This document shows positions 9,171 through 17,773 of a DNA stretch of 64,000 bases, piece after piece. Position 1 is the first letter of the stretch. The number at the start of each line of letters is the position of its first letter. The notes below the pieces were generated by a model. It did no database searches, was not told the origin of the DNA, and worked only from the letters and a program-made list of their open reading frames with translations. Source of the DNA: Halomontanus rarus (GTDB lineage Archaea; Halobacteriota; Halobacteria; Halobacteriales; Natrialbaceae). The DNA lies in assembly GCF_017357405.1 (NCBI RefSeq), contig NZ_CP071597.1, positions 2,418,001-2,482,000 on the forward strand. The letters are read 5' to 3'. Position numbers and translations under genes: made by a program.

Positions 9171-10025
9171 CAACGTTGGATTCTGTTCCCACCGACACCA
9201 CTACTGCTGGCTCGAGCCGTCACCGTCCCTTGCGATCGGTCGATCGACTCCAATTCTGACCGACTCGCTATCGTACCGCTACTATCGAGTGACTCCGCCT
9301 CGAGCGCTGCTCTCGTCTCCTCCCATCGGTCCGTCCCTCGAATCTGCCGCCCGGAGCTGTCTTCGAGTGATGCGGTCCCCTGTCGATCAGTTCCGGTCTA
9401 ACCGCGCCCGACCTGCAGTTGTCCGGTCCATCGGTACAGTAAACCGTACGAGACCGTTTCGTTTCCCGTCACCGTCTCCGACCGGGACGGTTCCGCTCCT
9501 GTCCCAGGTGTCAGTTTCGAATCGGTATGAAATACCTCACAGAACGGAACGAACAGTATGGAGAACCGCATCCATCTCGAGTAACCGCCGATGGACGATG
9601 AACGTTACACGCCTACGAATGTAATCTATCGGCCGATCGGTCGATCCGTGGTTCGATAGCCCGCGTCGCGTCTGTTCTCTCTCTGTCAAATTCCCCGTCG
9701 TTACTCTCGGCACCGGTACGGCGGTTTTACTACCTATCCAGAACGAACATTAGTAATGGAGAACACCCTTCTCTATCCCGCAACCCGCCGCCACTGATCG
9801 GACGTCGTTCGATCCTCAGTTTCGAACGGGTTCAGACCGCTCGTCGGTAGATTGAAATCGCCCGTCGACGATAGCAGACGTGGACGTTCAGGAATTCGTC
9901 AGCCTGCGACACGGCCCGTCTCTCGTGGGCCGCGACCCGCGTCTCGTCCGTGTCGCCCCTTCCTGGCGTCTCTCGACTTTATCCGGTGTCCCGAACGGCG
10001 GAGACGTCGCCTTTGGGAATACCAC
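9171..10025. other. Long intergenic region without a recognisable gene
   Basis: These 855 bp lie between the 59-residue lipoprotein and the convergent ABC-exporter gene. Open frames here have poor codon use and no motifs. One element stands out: the palindrome at 9605-9624, which recurs at four other intergenic places. An AT-richer stretch near 9720-9760 follows it. No transposase remnant was recognised. Confidence 0.6.
9605..9624. promoter_or_regulatory. Palindromic site TTACA-N10-TGTAA (site E)
   Basis: The 20-mer TTACACGCCTACGAATGTAA has perfect outer arms TTACA/TGTAA and the core CCTACG. It matches site D at 26777 in 17 of 20 positions. It is not within 300 bp upstream of any start codon in either direction, which is odd for an operator. 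Confidence 0.6.
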
Positions 10026-11936
10026 TCAGTTCGTTCGTGCGAGTCGCTCGACGAACGCCTCGGGGAGTTCGTTGATCTCTCCCGCTTGTACTTTCCAGAG
10101 GTTCGCGTAGAGGCCGTCTTCGGCGAGTAACTCCTCGTGACCGCCGCGTTCGACGATCTCGCCGTCCTCGAGGACCAGAATTGTGTCCGCGTGTTTGACC
10201 GTCGAGAGGCGGTGGGCGATGATGAACGTCGTCCGGTCTTCGGTGAGCTCGTCGAGCGACCGCTGGATGAGCATCTCCGTCTCGGTGTCGACGTCGCTGG
10301 TCGCCTCGTCGAAGATGAGGATCTCCGGATCCGAGAGGATGACTCGCGCGAGCGCGATCCGCTGGCGCTGGCCGCCGGAGAGTTTCACTCCCTCTTCGCC
10401 GACTTGCGTGTCGTAGCCCTCCTGAAGGTCGGTGATGAATCCGTGGGCTTGAGCCGCCTTCGCGGCCGCGACGATCGCCTCCCGGTCGGCGTCGAAACTC
10501 CCGTAGGCGACGTTCTCCTCGACGGTCCCGCCGAAGAGGTAGTTCTCTTGGCTGACGTAGCCGATCGACTCTCGCAGACTCGAGAGCGTCAGGTCGCGGA
10601 CGTCGTGGCCGTCGACGCGGACCGCGCCGCTCTCGACGTCGTACATCCGCGTGAGCAGTCGCAGGACCGTCGACTTTCCGGCACCGGTCGGGCCGACGAG
10701 CGCGACCGTCTCGCCCGGTTCGGCCTCGAAGTCGATCCCCTCGAGGATCTGCTCTCCGTTCGCCTCGTACCGGAAGGAGACGTCGTCGTACTCGACGCGG
10801 CCGACCGGCCGCTCGAGGTCGGTCGCGTTCGGGTCGTCCTCGATGGTCGTCGGCATGTTCATCAGTCCCATGACGCGCTTGCCCGACGCGCGGGCGTTCT
10901 CGTACTGGTCGATGATCGTCGCGGTCTGCTTGAGCGGCGCGGTAAACCGCTGGGTCATGAACAGGAAGGTCACGAGCGAGCCGACGGTGAGCGTCCCGCT
11001 GAGCAGCGGCGGCGGGCCGATGACGACCCAGTAGCCGCCCACGATGAAGGTCACCGCGAACGACGTGCTCGTGACGAGACTGCTTCCAGGGTGGTAGATC
11101 GTCGAAATCTTGATCCGATTCCAGTTCGTGCGAAAGTACCGGTAGGAAACGTCGTCGACGCGGTCGGATTCGTACGCCTCGGTGGTCATCGTCTTGACGA
11201 GGTGAATGCCGCCGAGATTGTTCTCGAGGCGGGTGTTCATCCCGCCGACGCTCGCCCGGATATTGTCGTAGATCGGCTCGATGCGGCGCATGAACCACAG
11301 CGTCAGGAGGGCGAGGAGGGGTACCGCCAGCAGCGCCACGACGGCGAGTTGCCAGTTCAGGTAGACGAGGATGAGCGTGATCCCGGCCAGCACCGTCACG
11401 ATGCGGACCGCTCTGGTGAGCGCGTCGTCGAAGAAGCGCTCGAAATTGGAGATATCGTTGTTGAGAATGCTCATGAGTTCGCCCTTGTCCTGATCGTCGA
11501 AGAAGCCGATGTCGAGCCGTTGCATCTTGTCGTAGGTCGCCGTCCGGATGACGTACATCAGGTGGTGGCTGAAGTAGTCGGCGGCGAGCATCCGAACCGC
11601 GCCGAGCAGCCCGGTCAGCGTGAAACTGCCGAAGATCAGTCCGAACGAGAACCAGAGCTGGCCCGACCGCGTCGTCGGTATCCATCCGTCGGGAACCAGC
11701 GGCAGGTCGTAGGGCTCGTTCTGGGTGAACACCGCGTCGATCGCGACGCCCAGCACGAACGGCGGCGCCAGCGAGAGCAACCGCTCGAAGAGCCCGGCGA
11801 TCAACCCGACGACGAACCACTCGCGTCGCTCCTCTCCGAACCACACGAAGAGGCTCAACAGCGGATTTTCGACGCGATCCCGGTACGTTTCGAACGTGTC
11901 TTCTCTCTCGGTCACGGTCAGGTCGCTGGTGGCCAC
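10026..11936 (-). CDS. ABC exporter, fused membrane and ATPase domains
   Basis: This 636-residue protein is a type-I ABC half-exporter of the MsbA/LmrA class. The N-terminal half (about 1-345) has six predicted membrane segments, for example WFVVGLIAGLFERLL and AVTFIVGGYWVVIG. The ATPase half carries Walker A GPTGAGKS, signature LSGGQRQR, Walker B ILIFDEATS and the H-loop IAHRLST. It would act as a dimer in the cytoplasmic membrane to export a lipid, drug or peptide. The substrate cannot be told. It stands alone, with a sugar dehydrogenase gene ending 85 bp upstream on the same strand, and is not an importer for the xylan pathway. Confidence 0.92.
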   Translation of the reverse strand: MATSDLTVTEREDTFETYRDRVENPLLSLFVWFGEERREWFVVGLIAGLFERLLSLAPPFVLGVAIDAVFTQNEPYDLPLVPDGWIPTTRSGQLWFSFGLIFGSFTLTGLLGAVRMLAADYFSHHLMYVIRTATYDKMQRLDIGFFDDQDKGELMSILNNDISNFERFFDDALTRAVRIVTVLAGITLILVYLNWQLAVVALLAVPLLALLTLWFMRRIEPIYDNIRASVGGMNTRLENNLGGIHLVKTMTTEAYESDRVDDVSYRYFRTNWNRIKISTIYHPGSSLVTSTSFAVTFIVGGYWVVIGPPPLLSGTLTVGSLVTFLFMTQRFTAPLKQTATIIDQYENARASGKRVMGLMNMPTTIEDDPNATDLERPVGRVEYDDVSFRYEANGEQILEGIDFEAEPGETVALVGPTGAGKSTVLRLLTRMYDVESGAVRVDGHDVRDLTLSSLRESIGYVSQENYLFGGTVEENVAYGSFDADREAIVAAAKAAQAHGFITDLQEGYDTQVGEEGVKLSGGQRQRIALARVILSDPEILIFDEATSDVDTETEMLIQRSLDELTEDRTTFIIAHRLSTVKHADTILVLEDGEIVERGGHEELLAEDGLYANLWKVQAGEINELPEAFVERLARTN

Positions 11937-12020
11937 CGATAAATAAAACAGTTCTCTTCTCCGACGAGTCTGCCTCTTCTCACTGTTCGTAACGACGCGA
12001 ACGGCAGCCGCTATCGCCCC

Positions 12021-13082
12021 CTACTCGTCGCTCGAGACCGGCGTCACCTGCCCGGACTCGACCATCGCCTCGAGCGGGTTGTCGTCGATCTCGAGGGGGA
12101 ACTCCACGCGCCCGCGCCGGCGAGCGGACTCCCAGGCGCCGAAGATGATCTCGGTCGCGTTGAGCGCGTTGCGCGCGCTCAGTTCCGAGGGTTCGCCGGT
12201 CTCGAGGGCGTCGACGGCCGACTGAATGCCCCGGTAGATGTACTCGACGTCGTGCATCCCCTCGCCGTCGGTCTCGAGGTCCTCCCAGCCGTCGCCGCGG
12301 CGGATCCGCAGTTCTGCGTCGGTCTCGTAGGGACCGACGTCGATCACGCCCTCGGTGCCGACGATGCGGTTGTGGGTCGGAATCTGGCCGAAGCCGGTCA
12401 TCGCGACCCCGCGGACGCCGTTCTCGTACTGCCAGTGGGCGATCGCCTGGTTCTCGTTGTGCGCGCCGAAGTAGACGGTCTCCTCGCGGTAGTCGATCTG
12501 GGCGAGGACCCACTCGGCGTTCACTTCGTCGTTGAAGTAGTTACAGAGGTCGAAGGAGTGACTGCCGTAGTCGTAGAGGTTGTGTCCGCCCATCTCGACG
12601 CGCTCGAGTTCGCCGATTTCGCCGTCGTCGAGCAGTTCCTTGGCCATCCGGATCGGCTTGCCGAATCGGCGCTGGTGGTTGAAGGTTAGCAGACAGTCGT
12701 GGCGGTAGGCCTCCTGGGCCATGGTCCGACTCTCGCCCCAGGTGAGCGCCATCGGCTTCTCGCAGTGGACGGCGCGAACGCCGTTGCGGATACAGTCGAT
12801 GCTGATCGAGGCGTGGATCGCCGGCGGGACCGTCACGCTGACGATGTCCGGGTCGACCTCGGCGACCATCTCGTTGTAGTCCTCGAAGACAGCGTCGTCG
12901 TCGATCCCATAGTTGTCCGCGAACGCCTGTGCGTTCTCGTGGACGATATCCGCACACGCGACGAGTTCGACGCCGTCGGCTTCGACGTAGCCGTCCGCGT
13001 GGTCGTATCCCATCGCGTAGCCGTCGCTCGACGGATTGTCCGGATCCTGTCCCGTTCCGATGACCGCTGCCGTGTATGCCAT
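12021..13082 (-). CDS. Gfo/Idh/MocA family oxidoreductase
   Basis: This 353-residue dehydrogenase has a Rossmann start (YTAAVIGTGQD) and the CEKP catalytic motif near residues 103-106. The C-terminal domain has MGGHNLYDYGSHSFDLCNYF, with the histidine and aspartate expected at the active site, and TEGVIDVG. It is only distantly related to the xylose-dehydrogenase-like pair at 449 and 22934. It is divergent from glucuronate isomerase at 13217, so oxidation or reduction of a uronate-derived sugar is a reasonable guess. The TATA-like gcatatttgt at 13106-13115 lies 24-33 nt before its ATG and supports a leaderless start. Confidence 0.82.
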   Translation of the reverse strand: MAYTAAVIGTGQDPDNPSSDGYAMGYDHADGYVEADGVELVACADIVHENAQAFADNYGIDDDAVFEDYNEMVAEVDPDIVSVTVPPAIHASISIDCIRNGVRAVHCEKPMALTWGESRTMAQEAYRHDCLLTFNHQRRFGKPIRMAKELLDDGEIGELERVEMGGHNLYDYGSHSFDLCNYFNDEVNAEWVLAQIDYREETVYFGAHNENQAIAHWQYENGVRGVAMTGFGQIPTHNRIVGTEGVIDVGPYETDAELRIRRGDGWEDLETDGEGMHDVEYIYRGIQSAVDALETGEPSELSARNALNATEIIFGAWESARRRGRVEFPLEIDDNPLEAMVESGQVTPVSSDE

Positions 13083-13105
13083 AGCTACTCATTCGTAATG
13101 TCTTA

Positions 13106-13115
13106 CAAATATGCT
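13106..13115 (-). promoter_or_regulatory. TATA box of the 13082 Gfo/Idh gene
   Basis: Minus-strand gcatatttgt is 24-33 nt upstream of the ATG at 13082. The plus-strand divergent gene uaxC-type at 13217 has its own TATA-like tttatc at about 13183-13188, so the spacer holds two back-to-back promoters. Confidence 0.45.
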
Positions 13116-13216
13116 TCTATTCTTTACTCTCTCGAGAGTTAGTATTCACTCGCAGCGCTGTCTCACGTCGCGTTCCCATACTTTTATCAGCGCGACCCCC
13201 GTGGGTTCGGTCGATT

Positions 13217-14581
13217 ATGGGGTTCCTTGGCGCGGACTATCTCCTCGAGACGGCGGCCGCTCGCTCGCTCTACGACGAGATCGCCGACCTGCCGATCGTC
13301 GATCCGCACAACCACGCCGACGTCGCCGAAATCGTCGAGAACGAGGGCTGGAACGACATCTGGGAGGTCGAGGGCGCGACCGACCACTACGTCTGGGCGC
13401 TCATGCGAAATCACGGCGTTCCGGAGGCGAAGATTACCGGCGACGCCACGAACCGCGAGAAGTGGGACGCACTCGCCGCGGTCTTCCCCCAGTTCGCGGG
13501 CAATCCGACCTACGAGTGGGTCCACCTCGACCTGAAACGACGGTTCGGCATCGAGCGAACCATCTCGAGCGAGACGGCCGACGTGATCTGGGAGGAAACG
13601 GCCGCCCAGCTCGAAGGCGACGACAAACGCCCCCACGCGTTACTCGACGAGATGAACGTCGACGTCCTCTGTAGCACCGACGATCCGACCTCGCAACTCG
13701 AGTACCACGAGCGTGCCGTCGACGAGGTGCCGGGCGTTGACGTCTTGCCGACGTGGCGTGCCGACCGCGCGCTCGCGGTCGACGGCGACGAGTGGCCGAC
13801 GTTCGTCGACGAACTGGCGGACGCGACCGGGATCGACACCGGCAATCTGGACGGCTACCGCGAGGCCTTGCGGGAGACCCACGACTACTTCGCCGACCAC
13901 GGTTGCGTGGCCAGCGATCTGGGAATCCGCGAGCCCGTCTCGCGTCCCGTCGAGGAGACGCGCGCACGGGAACTGTACCGGGACGCCCTCGCCGGCGACG
14001 ACCTGACCGAACGCGAGGCGACCGACCTCCAGGCGTTCCTCCTCGAGTTCGTCGGCGAGTTGAACGCCGAGAAGGGCTGGACGACCCAGTTCCACGTCGG
14101 TCCCGTCCGCAACTACCGCGAGGAGGTCTACGACGCGCTCGGCCCCGCCTCGGGAGCCGACATCTCGACCCAGCACGTCGACGTGACGGACAATCTCCGA
14201 CACTTCCTGAACACCTTCGACGGCGCGTTCGAGACCGTCCTCTACGTGCTCGATCCAACCCACTACCCGTCGATCGCGACGCTCGCGCGGGTCTTTCCGA
14301 CGGTGAGCGTCGGCGCCGCCTGGTGGTTCAACGACAGTCCCCACGGCATCGAGTCACAACTCGAGTACGTCGGCACGGTCGACACCCTCTCGAGTCACGC
14401 GGGGATGGTCAGCGACTCCCGGAAGCTGCTCTCGTACGGCTCGCGCTTCGAGATGTTCCGGCGCTCGCTGGCGAACGTCGTCGGGACGCAGGTCGAACGC
14501 GGCCAGCTCCCGATGGACGTGGCGCGCGAGCTGGTCGCTCACGTCGCCTACGATCGGCCGATGGAACTGTACGGGTTCTGA
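13217..14581 (+). CDS. uxaC: Glucuronate isomerase
   Basis: A 454-residue amidohydrolase-superfamily enzyme that converts D-glucuronate to D-fructuronate (or galacturonate to tagaturonate), the first step after glucuronic acid is cut from glucuronoxylan. Marks are the metal site PIVDPHNHADV (about residues 29-39), NVDVLCSTDDPTSQLEYH, QFHVGPVRNYR with a conserved histidine, and the C-terminal WWFNDSPHG and TDS-equivalent SDSRKLLSYGSRFEMFRR. Length equals the usual UxaC length. It pairs with the two mannonate dehydratases and two alpha-glucuronidase candidates in this window. Confidence in the family is high. Confidence 0.92.
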   Translation: MGFLGADYLLETAAARSLYDEIADLPIVDPHNHADVAEIVENEGWNDIWEVEGATDHYVWALMRNHGVPEAKITGDATNREKWDALAAVFPQFAGNPTYEWVHLDLKRRFGIERTISSETADVIWEETAAQLEGDDKRPHALLDEMNVDVLCSTDDPTSQLEYHERAVDEVPGVDVLPTWRADRALAVDGDEWPTFVDELADATGIDTGNLDGYREALRETHDYFADHGCVASDLGIREPVSRPVEETRARELYRDALAGDDLTEREATDLQAFLLEFVGELNAEKGWTTQFHVGPVRNYREEVYDALGPASGADISTQHVDVTDNLRHFLNTFDGAFETVLYVLDPTHYPSIATLARVFPTVSVGAAWWFNDSPHGIESQLEYVGTVDTLSSHAGMVSDSRKLLSYGSRFEMFRRSLANVVGTQVERGQLPMDVARELVAHVAYDRPMELYGF

Positions 14582-14605
14582 GCGCGCAAAATTTTCGCTC
14601 GTTAC

Positions 14606-14646
14606 TCGTCTCTCTTCGCTTACCGTTCGTCTCTCTTCGCTTACCG
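14606..14646. repeat. Tandem 20-bp duplication between convergent genes
   Basis: The 20-mer TCGTCTCTCTTCGCTTACCG occurs at 14606-14625 and again at 14627-14646 without mismatch, in the spacer between the stops of glucuronate isomerase and the aldehyde dehydrogenase. It looks like a recent local duplication. The pyrimidine-rich plus strand could also act in transcription termination. Confidence 0.6.
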
Positions 14647-14710
14647 CTCGTCGAGTCGTCGCGAAACCGCAGGTGAGATGAGCTGACTGCGGCCGAAGGT
14701 CGTGTCGCGA

Positions 14711-16159
14711 TTAGAAGGTGTCGTAGATCGTCTTCTCGATCGTGTAGAAGTCGATCCCCGCGTCACCCTGCTCGCGCCAGGTCTCGCTCGAGGAGCGCTT
14801 GAACCCGCCGAAGGGGACGTGAAGCTCGAGCCCCGTGGTTTTGTCGTTGATCTTCGCGACGCCGGCATCGATCTCGTCGACGAAGCGCTCGGCTTCGGTG
14901 TGATCGTCCGTGACGATACTCGAGGAGAGGCCGTACTGGATGTCGTTGGCCGTCTCCAGCGCCTCGTCGAAGTCCTCGACCTCGATCACCGACAGGACGG
15001 GACCGAACACTTCCTCCTGGGCGATGCGGAAGTCGTTCTCGACGTCCGTGAACACCGTCGGCTCGACGAAGTAGCCCTCCCCGTAGCGGTCTCCCTCGAG
15101 TCTGTTCCCGCCAGTGGCGAGCGTCGCGCCCTCCTCTTTGGCGATTTCGATGTAGTCGAGCGTGCCCTCGAGTTCGCTTTCGCTGACCTGCGGGCCCATG
15201 TCGTACTCGTCGCCGGGGCCGACTTCGATGGCTTCGGCGCGGTCGACGATGGCGTCGACGAACTCGTCGTAGACGTCGGTGTGGACGATCGCGCGCGAAC
15301 AGGCCGTACAGGCCTGGCCGGTGACGCCGAAGCGGCCGGCGGCGACGATGTCGGCGGCTTCCTCGACGTCGGCGGTGTTCGAGACGACGGTGGGGTTTTT
15401 GCCGCCCATTTCGGTCTGGACGCGCTTGCCGCCGTCGGTGGCCGCGTCGTAGACCATGTGGCCGACCTCGCCGGAGCCGGTAAAGGAGACGGCGTCGACG
15501 TCGTCGTGGGTGATGATCGCGTCGCCGACGGAGCTGCCGGGGCCGGTGACGATGTTGGCGACGCCGTCGGGCAGTCCGGCCTCGTCCAGCGCCTCAAAGA
15601 TGGCGATCGCGACGCCAGGCGCGACGGAGGCCGGGTTGAGTACCAACGTATTGCCGGTCGCGAGCGCGGGGGCGATCTTCCAGGCGGGGATGGCGATCGG
15701 GTAGTTCCACGGCGTGATCAGCGCCGCGACGCCGACGGGCTGGTTCTTCGTGTAGAGGTTGGTGCGCTCGCCGCTCGAGGATTTGACGTTGCCGCCGAGG
15801 TCGCGGGTCTTCTCGGCGTAGTAGTAGAAGATGTCGATCGTCCGCTGGACCTCGCCGCCGGCTTCGGCGTGGGTTTTGCCCTCCTCGCGGGTGAGCAGCT
15901 GGGTCAGTTCCTCTTTGCGGGCGGCGAGGTTCTGGGCGGTCTCGCGCAGGATGGCGCCGCGCTGAGGCGCGGGTGTGTTCGCCCACTCGTCGCTGGCGGC
16001 GGCGGCGGCCTCGACGGCGTCGGTCGCGTCGGCGACGTCGGACTGTTGATAGCTGGCGATCGTTTCTGCCGGCGCGGCCGGATCGACCGTCTCGAAGGTC
16101 TCTCCGGTCGACGCGTCGGTCCACTCTCCGTCGACGTAATTTTGGTAACTCTCGCTCAC
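14711..16159 (-). CDS. xacF: Aldehyde dehydrogenase, probable 2-oxoglutarate semialdehyde dehydrogenase
   Basis: This 482-residue NAD(P)-dependent aldehyde dehydrogenase probably does the last oxidative pentose step, from 2-oxoglutarate semialdehyde to 2-oxoglutarate. Seen are ITPWNYPIAIPAWKIAPAL, the glycine-rich FTGSGEVGH, EMGGKNPTVV with the catalytic glutamate, and GQACTACSRAI holding the nucleophilic cysteine. The GTG start at 16159 is chosen because SESYQNYVDGEW is where aldehyde dehydrogenases begin, and a TATA-like box lies 22-31 nt before it. An ATG 51 nt further upstream would add a tail with no homologous look. The context (xylose and glucuronate genes) supports XacF; succinate-semialdehyde-type activity is the alternative. 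Confidence 0.85.
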   Translation of the reverse strand: MSESYQNYVDGEWTDASTGETFETVDPAAPAETIASYQQSDVADATDAVEAAAAASDEWANTPAPQRGAILRETAQNLAARKEELTQLLTREEGKTHAEAGGEVQRTIDIFYYYAEKTRDLGGNVKSSSGERTNLYTKNQPVGVAALITPWNYPIAIPAWKIAPALATGNTLVLNPASVAPGVAIAIFEALDEAGLPDGVANIVTGPGSSVGDAIITHDDVDAVSFTGSGEVGHMVYDAATDGGKRVQTEMGGKNPTVVSNTADVEEAADIVAAGRFGVTGQACTACSRAIVHTDVYDEFVDAIVDRAEAIEVGPGDEYDMGPQVSESELEGTLDYIEIAKEEGATLATGGNRLEGDRYGEGYFVEPTVFTDVENDFRIAQEEVFGPVLSVIEVEDFDEALETANDIQYGLSSSIVTDDHTEAERFVDEIDAGVAKINDKTTGLELHVPFGGFKRSSSETWREQGDAGIDFYTIEKTIYDTF

Positions 16160-16465
16160 AGAGGAACAATCACAGCGAGAGTATACGATTCTTGCGGTTC
16201 TCTCATGCATCGCGTCCCCGGAAAATCTCGACCGACGGCTCGGATCATACCGAATACCGTTCTGTACGCTATCTATTCTGTCGGCGTTCTCCTTCGAGAG
16301 CACTGAACTGGTGACGGCTTTCCGTCGAATTCGGCCTGCTGCGTCCTCGGACCGCGCGTCAGATAGTATCACGCGTTCTCTTCTCCGATACAAAACGCCG
16401 TTCTCTAGTACCAGATCCTCCCCCAGAGCCTGACCTCGAGCGTTCGAACCGGTTCGTGTGGCGGA
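16160..16465. other. Spacer between aldehyde dehydrogenase and mannonate dehydratase 2
   Basis: About 300 bp with the aldehyde dehydrogenase promoter at its left end. The rest shows no convincing gene or motif. Confidence 0.5.
16181..16190 (-). promoter_or_regulatory. TATA box deciding the GTG start of the aldehyde dehydrogenase
   Basis: Minus-strand aatcgtatac lies 22-31 nt upstream of the GTG at 16159, the standard distance for a leaderless haloarchaeal transcript. For the ATG at 16210 it would lie inside the coding region, so it favours the shorter protein. Confidence 0.5.
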
Positions 16466-17518
16466 CTACGACGACCGAACACCGCGGAGCATTCCCTTGA
16501 TGTATCCGACCGTGTACGCGCGGCCCCGGTCCTTCCAGTCGTCGTCACCCTCGAGTCGCGGGACGTGATCCGGAATCATCAGCCCGGAGAAGCCGACGTC
16601 GTCGAGCGCCTCGAGGATCGCGTACTCGTCGAAGTTGCCCTCGTCGAGGAACGTCTCGGTGAACGACGGGAGTGTCCCCTCGACGTCTCGGAAGTGCACG
16701 TAGACCAGTTCGTCGCGCTCGCCGAAGTACTCGATCACCTCGAAGAGGTCCTCGCCCATCTCCGACCACGTCCCGAGACAGAACTCGAGGCCGTGGTTGT
16801 CGCTCTCGACGAGGTCCATCGCGCGCTTGAAATTCTCGAAGTTCCGGAACAGGAACGGCACGCCGCCGACGCGCTCGAGCGGCGGGTCGTTCGGGTGGAG
16901 CGCGAGCGTGACGCCCGCCTCCTCGGCGACCGGAAGCACCGCTTCGAGGAAGTACTCGTAGTTCTCCCACAGTTCCTCCTCGGTGTACTCGCGGTCGTGG
17001 CTCAACGGCGCGTCCTCGAGTTCCGCGGCGTCGAGCCCGGTCGCTTCGGCGCCACCGCGGACTCGCCGCGAGGTTGAGGTTCGCCAGACGCCGCTGGGCG
17101 ACCAGTGGTAGCCGAGGATCGGAATGCCCGCTCGCCCCATGTTTCGAATCGTCGTCTTGACGTGCTCGAGTTGTTCGTCTCGGTCGGGCCCGCCGAGCAT
17201 CACGTCCTCGTAGAAGCTGATCGGGAGGTTCTCGATCGCGTTCAGCCGCAGGCCGGCGTCTTCGACTCGGTTGCGAAGCTGGACGAGTTCCTGGAAGTCC
17301 CACTCCGAATCGCCGGTCAGCGGCACCTCGGTGTCGCTCAGCAGCGGTGTCGCGTACATGTTCAGGAGGATGTCCTCGACGCCGAGCTGGTCGATGTACC
17401 GAAGCCGTTCCGGCGTCGGTTGCATGAACTGGCCGACGCCGACGCGCATCGGGAGGTCGTCGACGTCGAAGTCGGTCCCCCTCACGTTGGCTGTCGAGTC
17501 GGATGACTGCTCTGCCAT
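16466..17518 (-). CDS. uxuA: Mannonate dehydratase family protein, second copy
   Basis: A 350-residue UxuA-family TIM barrel, expected to dehydrate D-mannonate to 2-keto-3-deoxygluconate. It shares with the 1858 gene NLPISFYEDVMLGGPDRDEQL, cited in part, IPILGYHWSPSGVW, ALHPNDPP, LEFCLGTWSEMG, VYVHFRDVEGT and MIPDHVPRLEGDDDW. GYHWSPSGVW is closer to typical UxuA than the GYQWNPRGVV of the other copy, so this is the better candidate for true mannonate dehydratase. The start at 17518 is chosen because a TATA box sits 24-29 nt upstream. An SDR gene that could supply mannonate lies upstream on the same strand. Confidence 0.87.
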   Translation of the reverse strand: MAEQSSDSTANVRGTDFDVDDLPMRVGVGQFMQPTPERLRYIDQLGVEDILLNMYATPLLSDTEVPLTGDSEWDFQELVQLRNRVEDAGLRLNAIENLPISFYEDVMLGGPDRDEQLEHVKTTIRNMGRAGIPILGYHWSPSGVWRTSTSRRVRGGAEATGLDAAELEDAPLSHDREYTEEELWENYEYFLEAVLPVAEEAGVTLALHPNDPPLERVGGVPFLFRNFENFKRAMDLVESDNHGLEFCLGTWSEMGEDLFEVIEYFGERDELVYVHFRDVEGTLPSFTETFLDEGNFDEYAILEALDDVGFSGLMIPDHVPRLEGDDDWKDRGRAYTVGYIKGMLRGVRSS

Positions 17519-17541
17519 GTTTCTTTCACGGAGGTGGACTG

Positions 17542-17547
17542 TTATAA
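17542..17547 (-). promoter_or_regulatory. TATA box of mannonate dehydratase 2
   Basis: The minus-strand hexamer ttataa at 17547-17542 is 24-29 nt upstream of the ATG at 17518, so a leaderless transcript is likely and the longer upstream start is disfavoured. Confidence 0.6.
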
Positions 17548-17773
17548 GCGTACTCGTTACGGCTCTCGGCATTTCGATCCGATTCTTCTCGTCGAAATAG
17601 CGTCTGAAGTGAGGTTTACTCGAGAGCGAACATGTCTACGCACTGCTATCGGTTCCGGAATCATCGTCAACTCGTGGGTTCCGACTCGGGACGATTGGGA
17701 CGATTCGAGACCATCGAGACGATCCGGGACGGTTCGCGACGACTCGTCGCTCGAGCTACGACTGAACCGACAC

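Noticed and set aside
10137..11942. A 601-codon frame antisense to the ABC exporter
   Set aside because: It is a shadow of the exporter gene, with Arg/Asp/Val-rich composition and no motif.
14702..16306. A 534-codon frame antisense to the aldehyde dehydrogenase
   Set aside because: It is a low-complexity Gly/Val/Asp-rich shadow; the minus-strand enzyme is complete.
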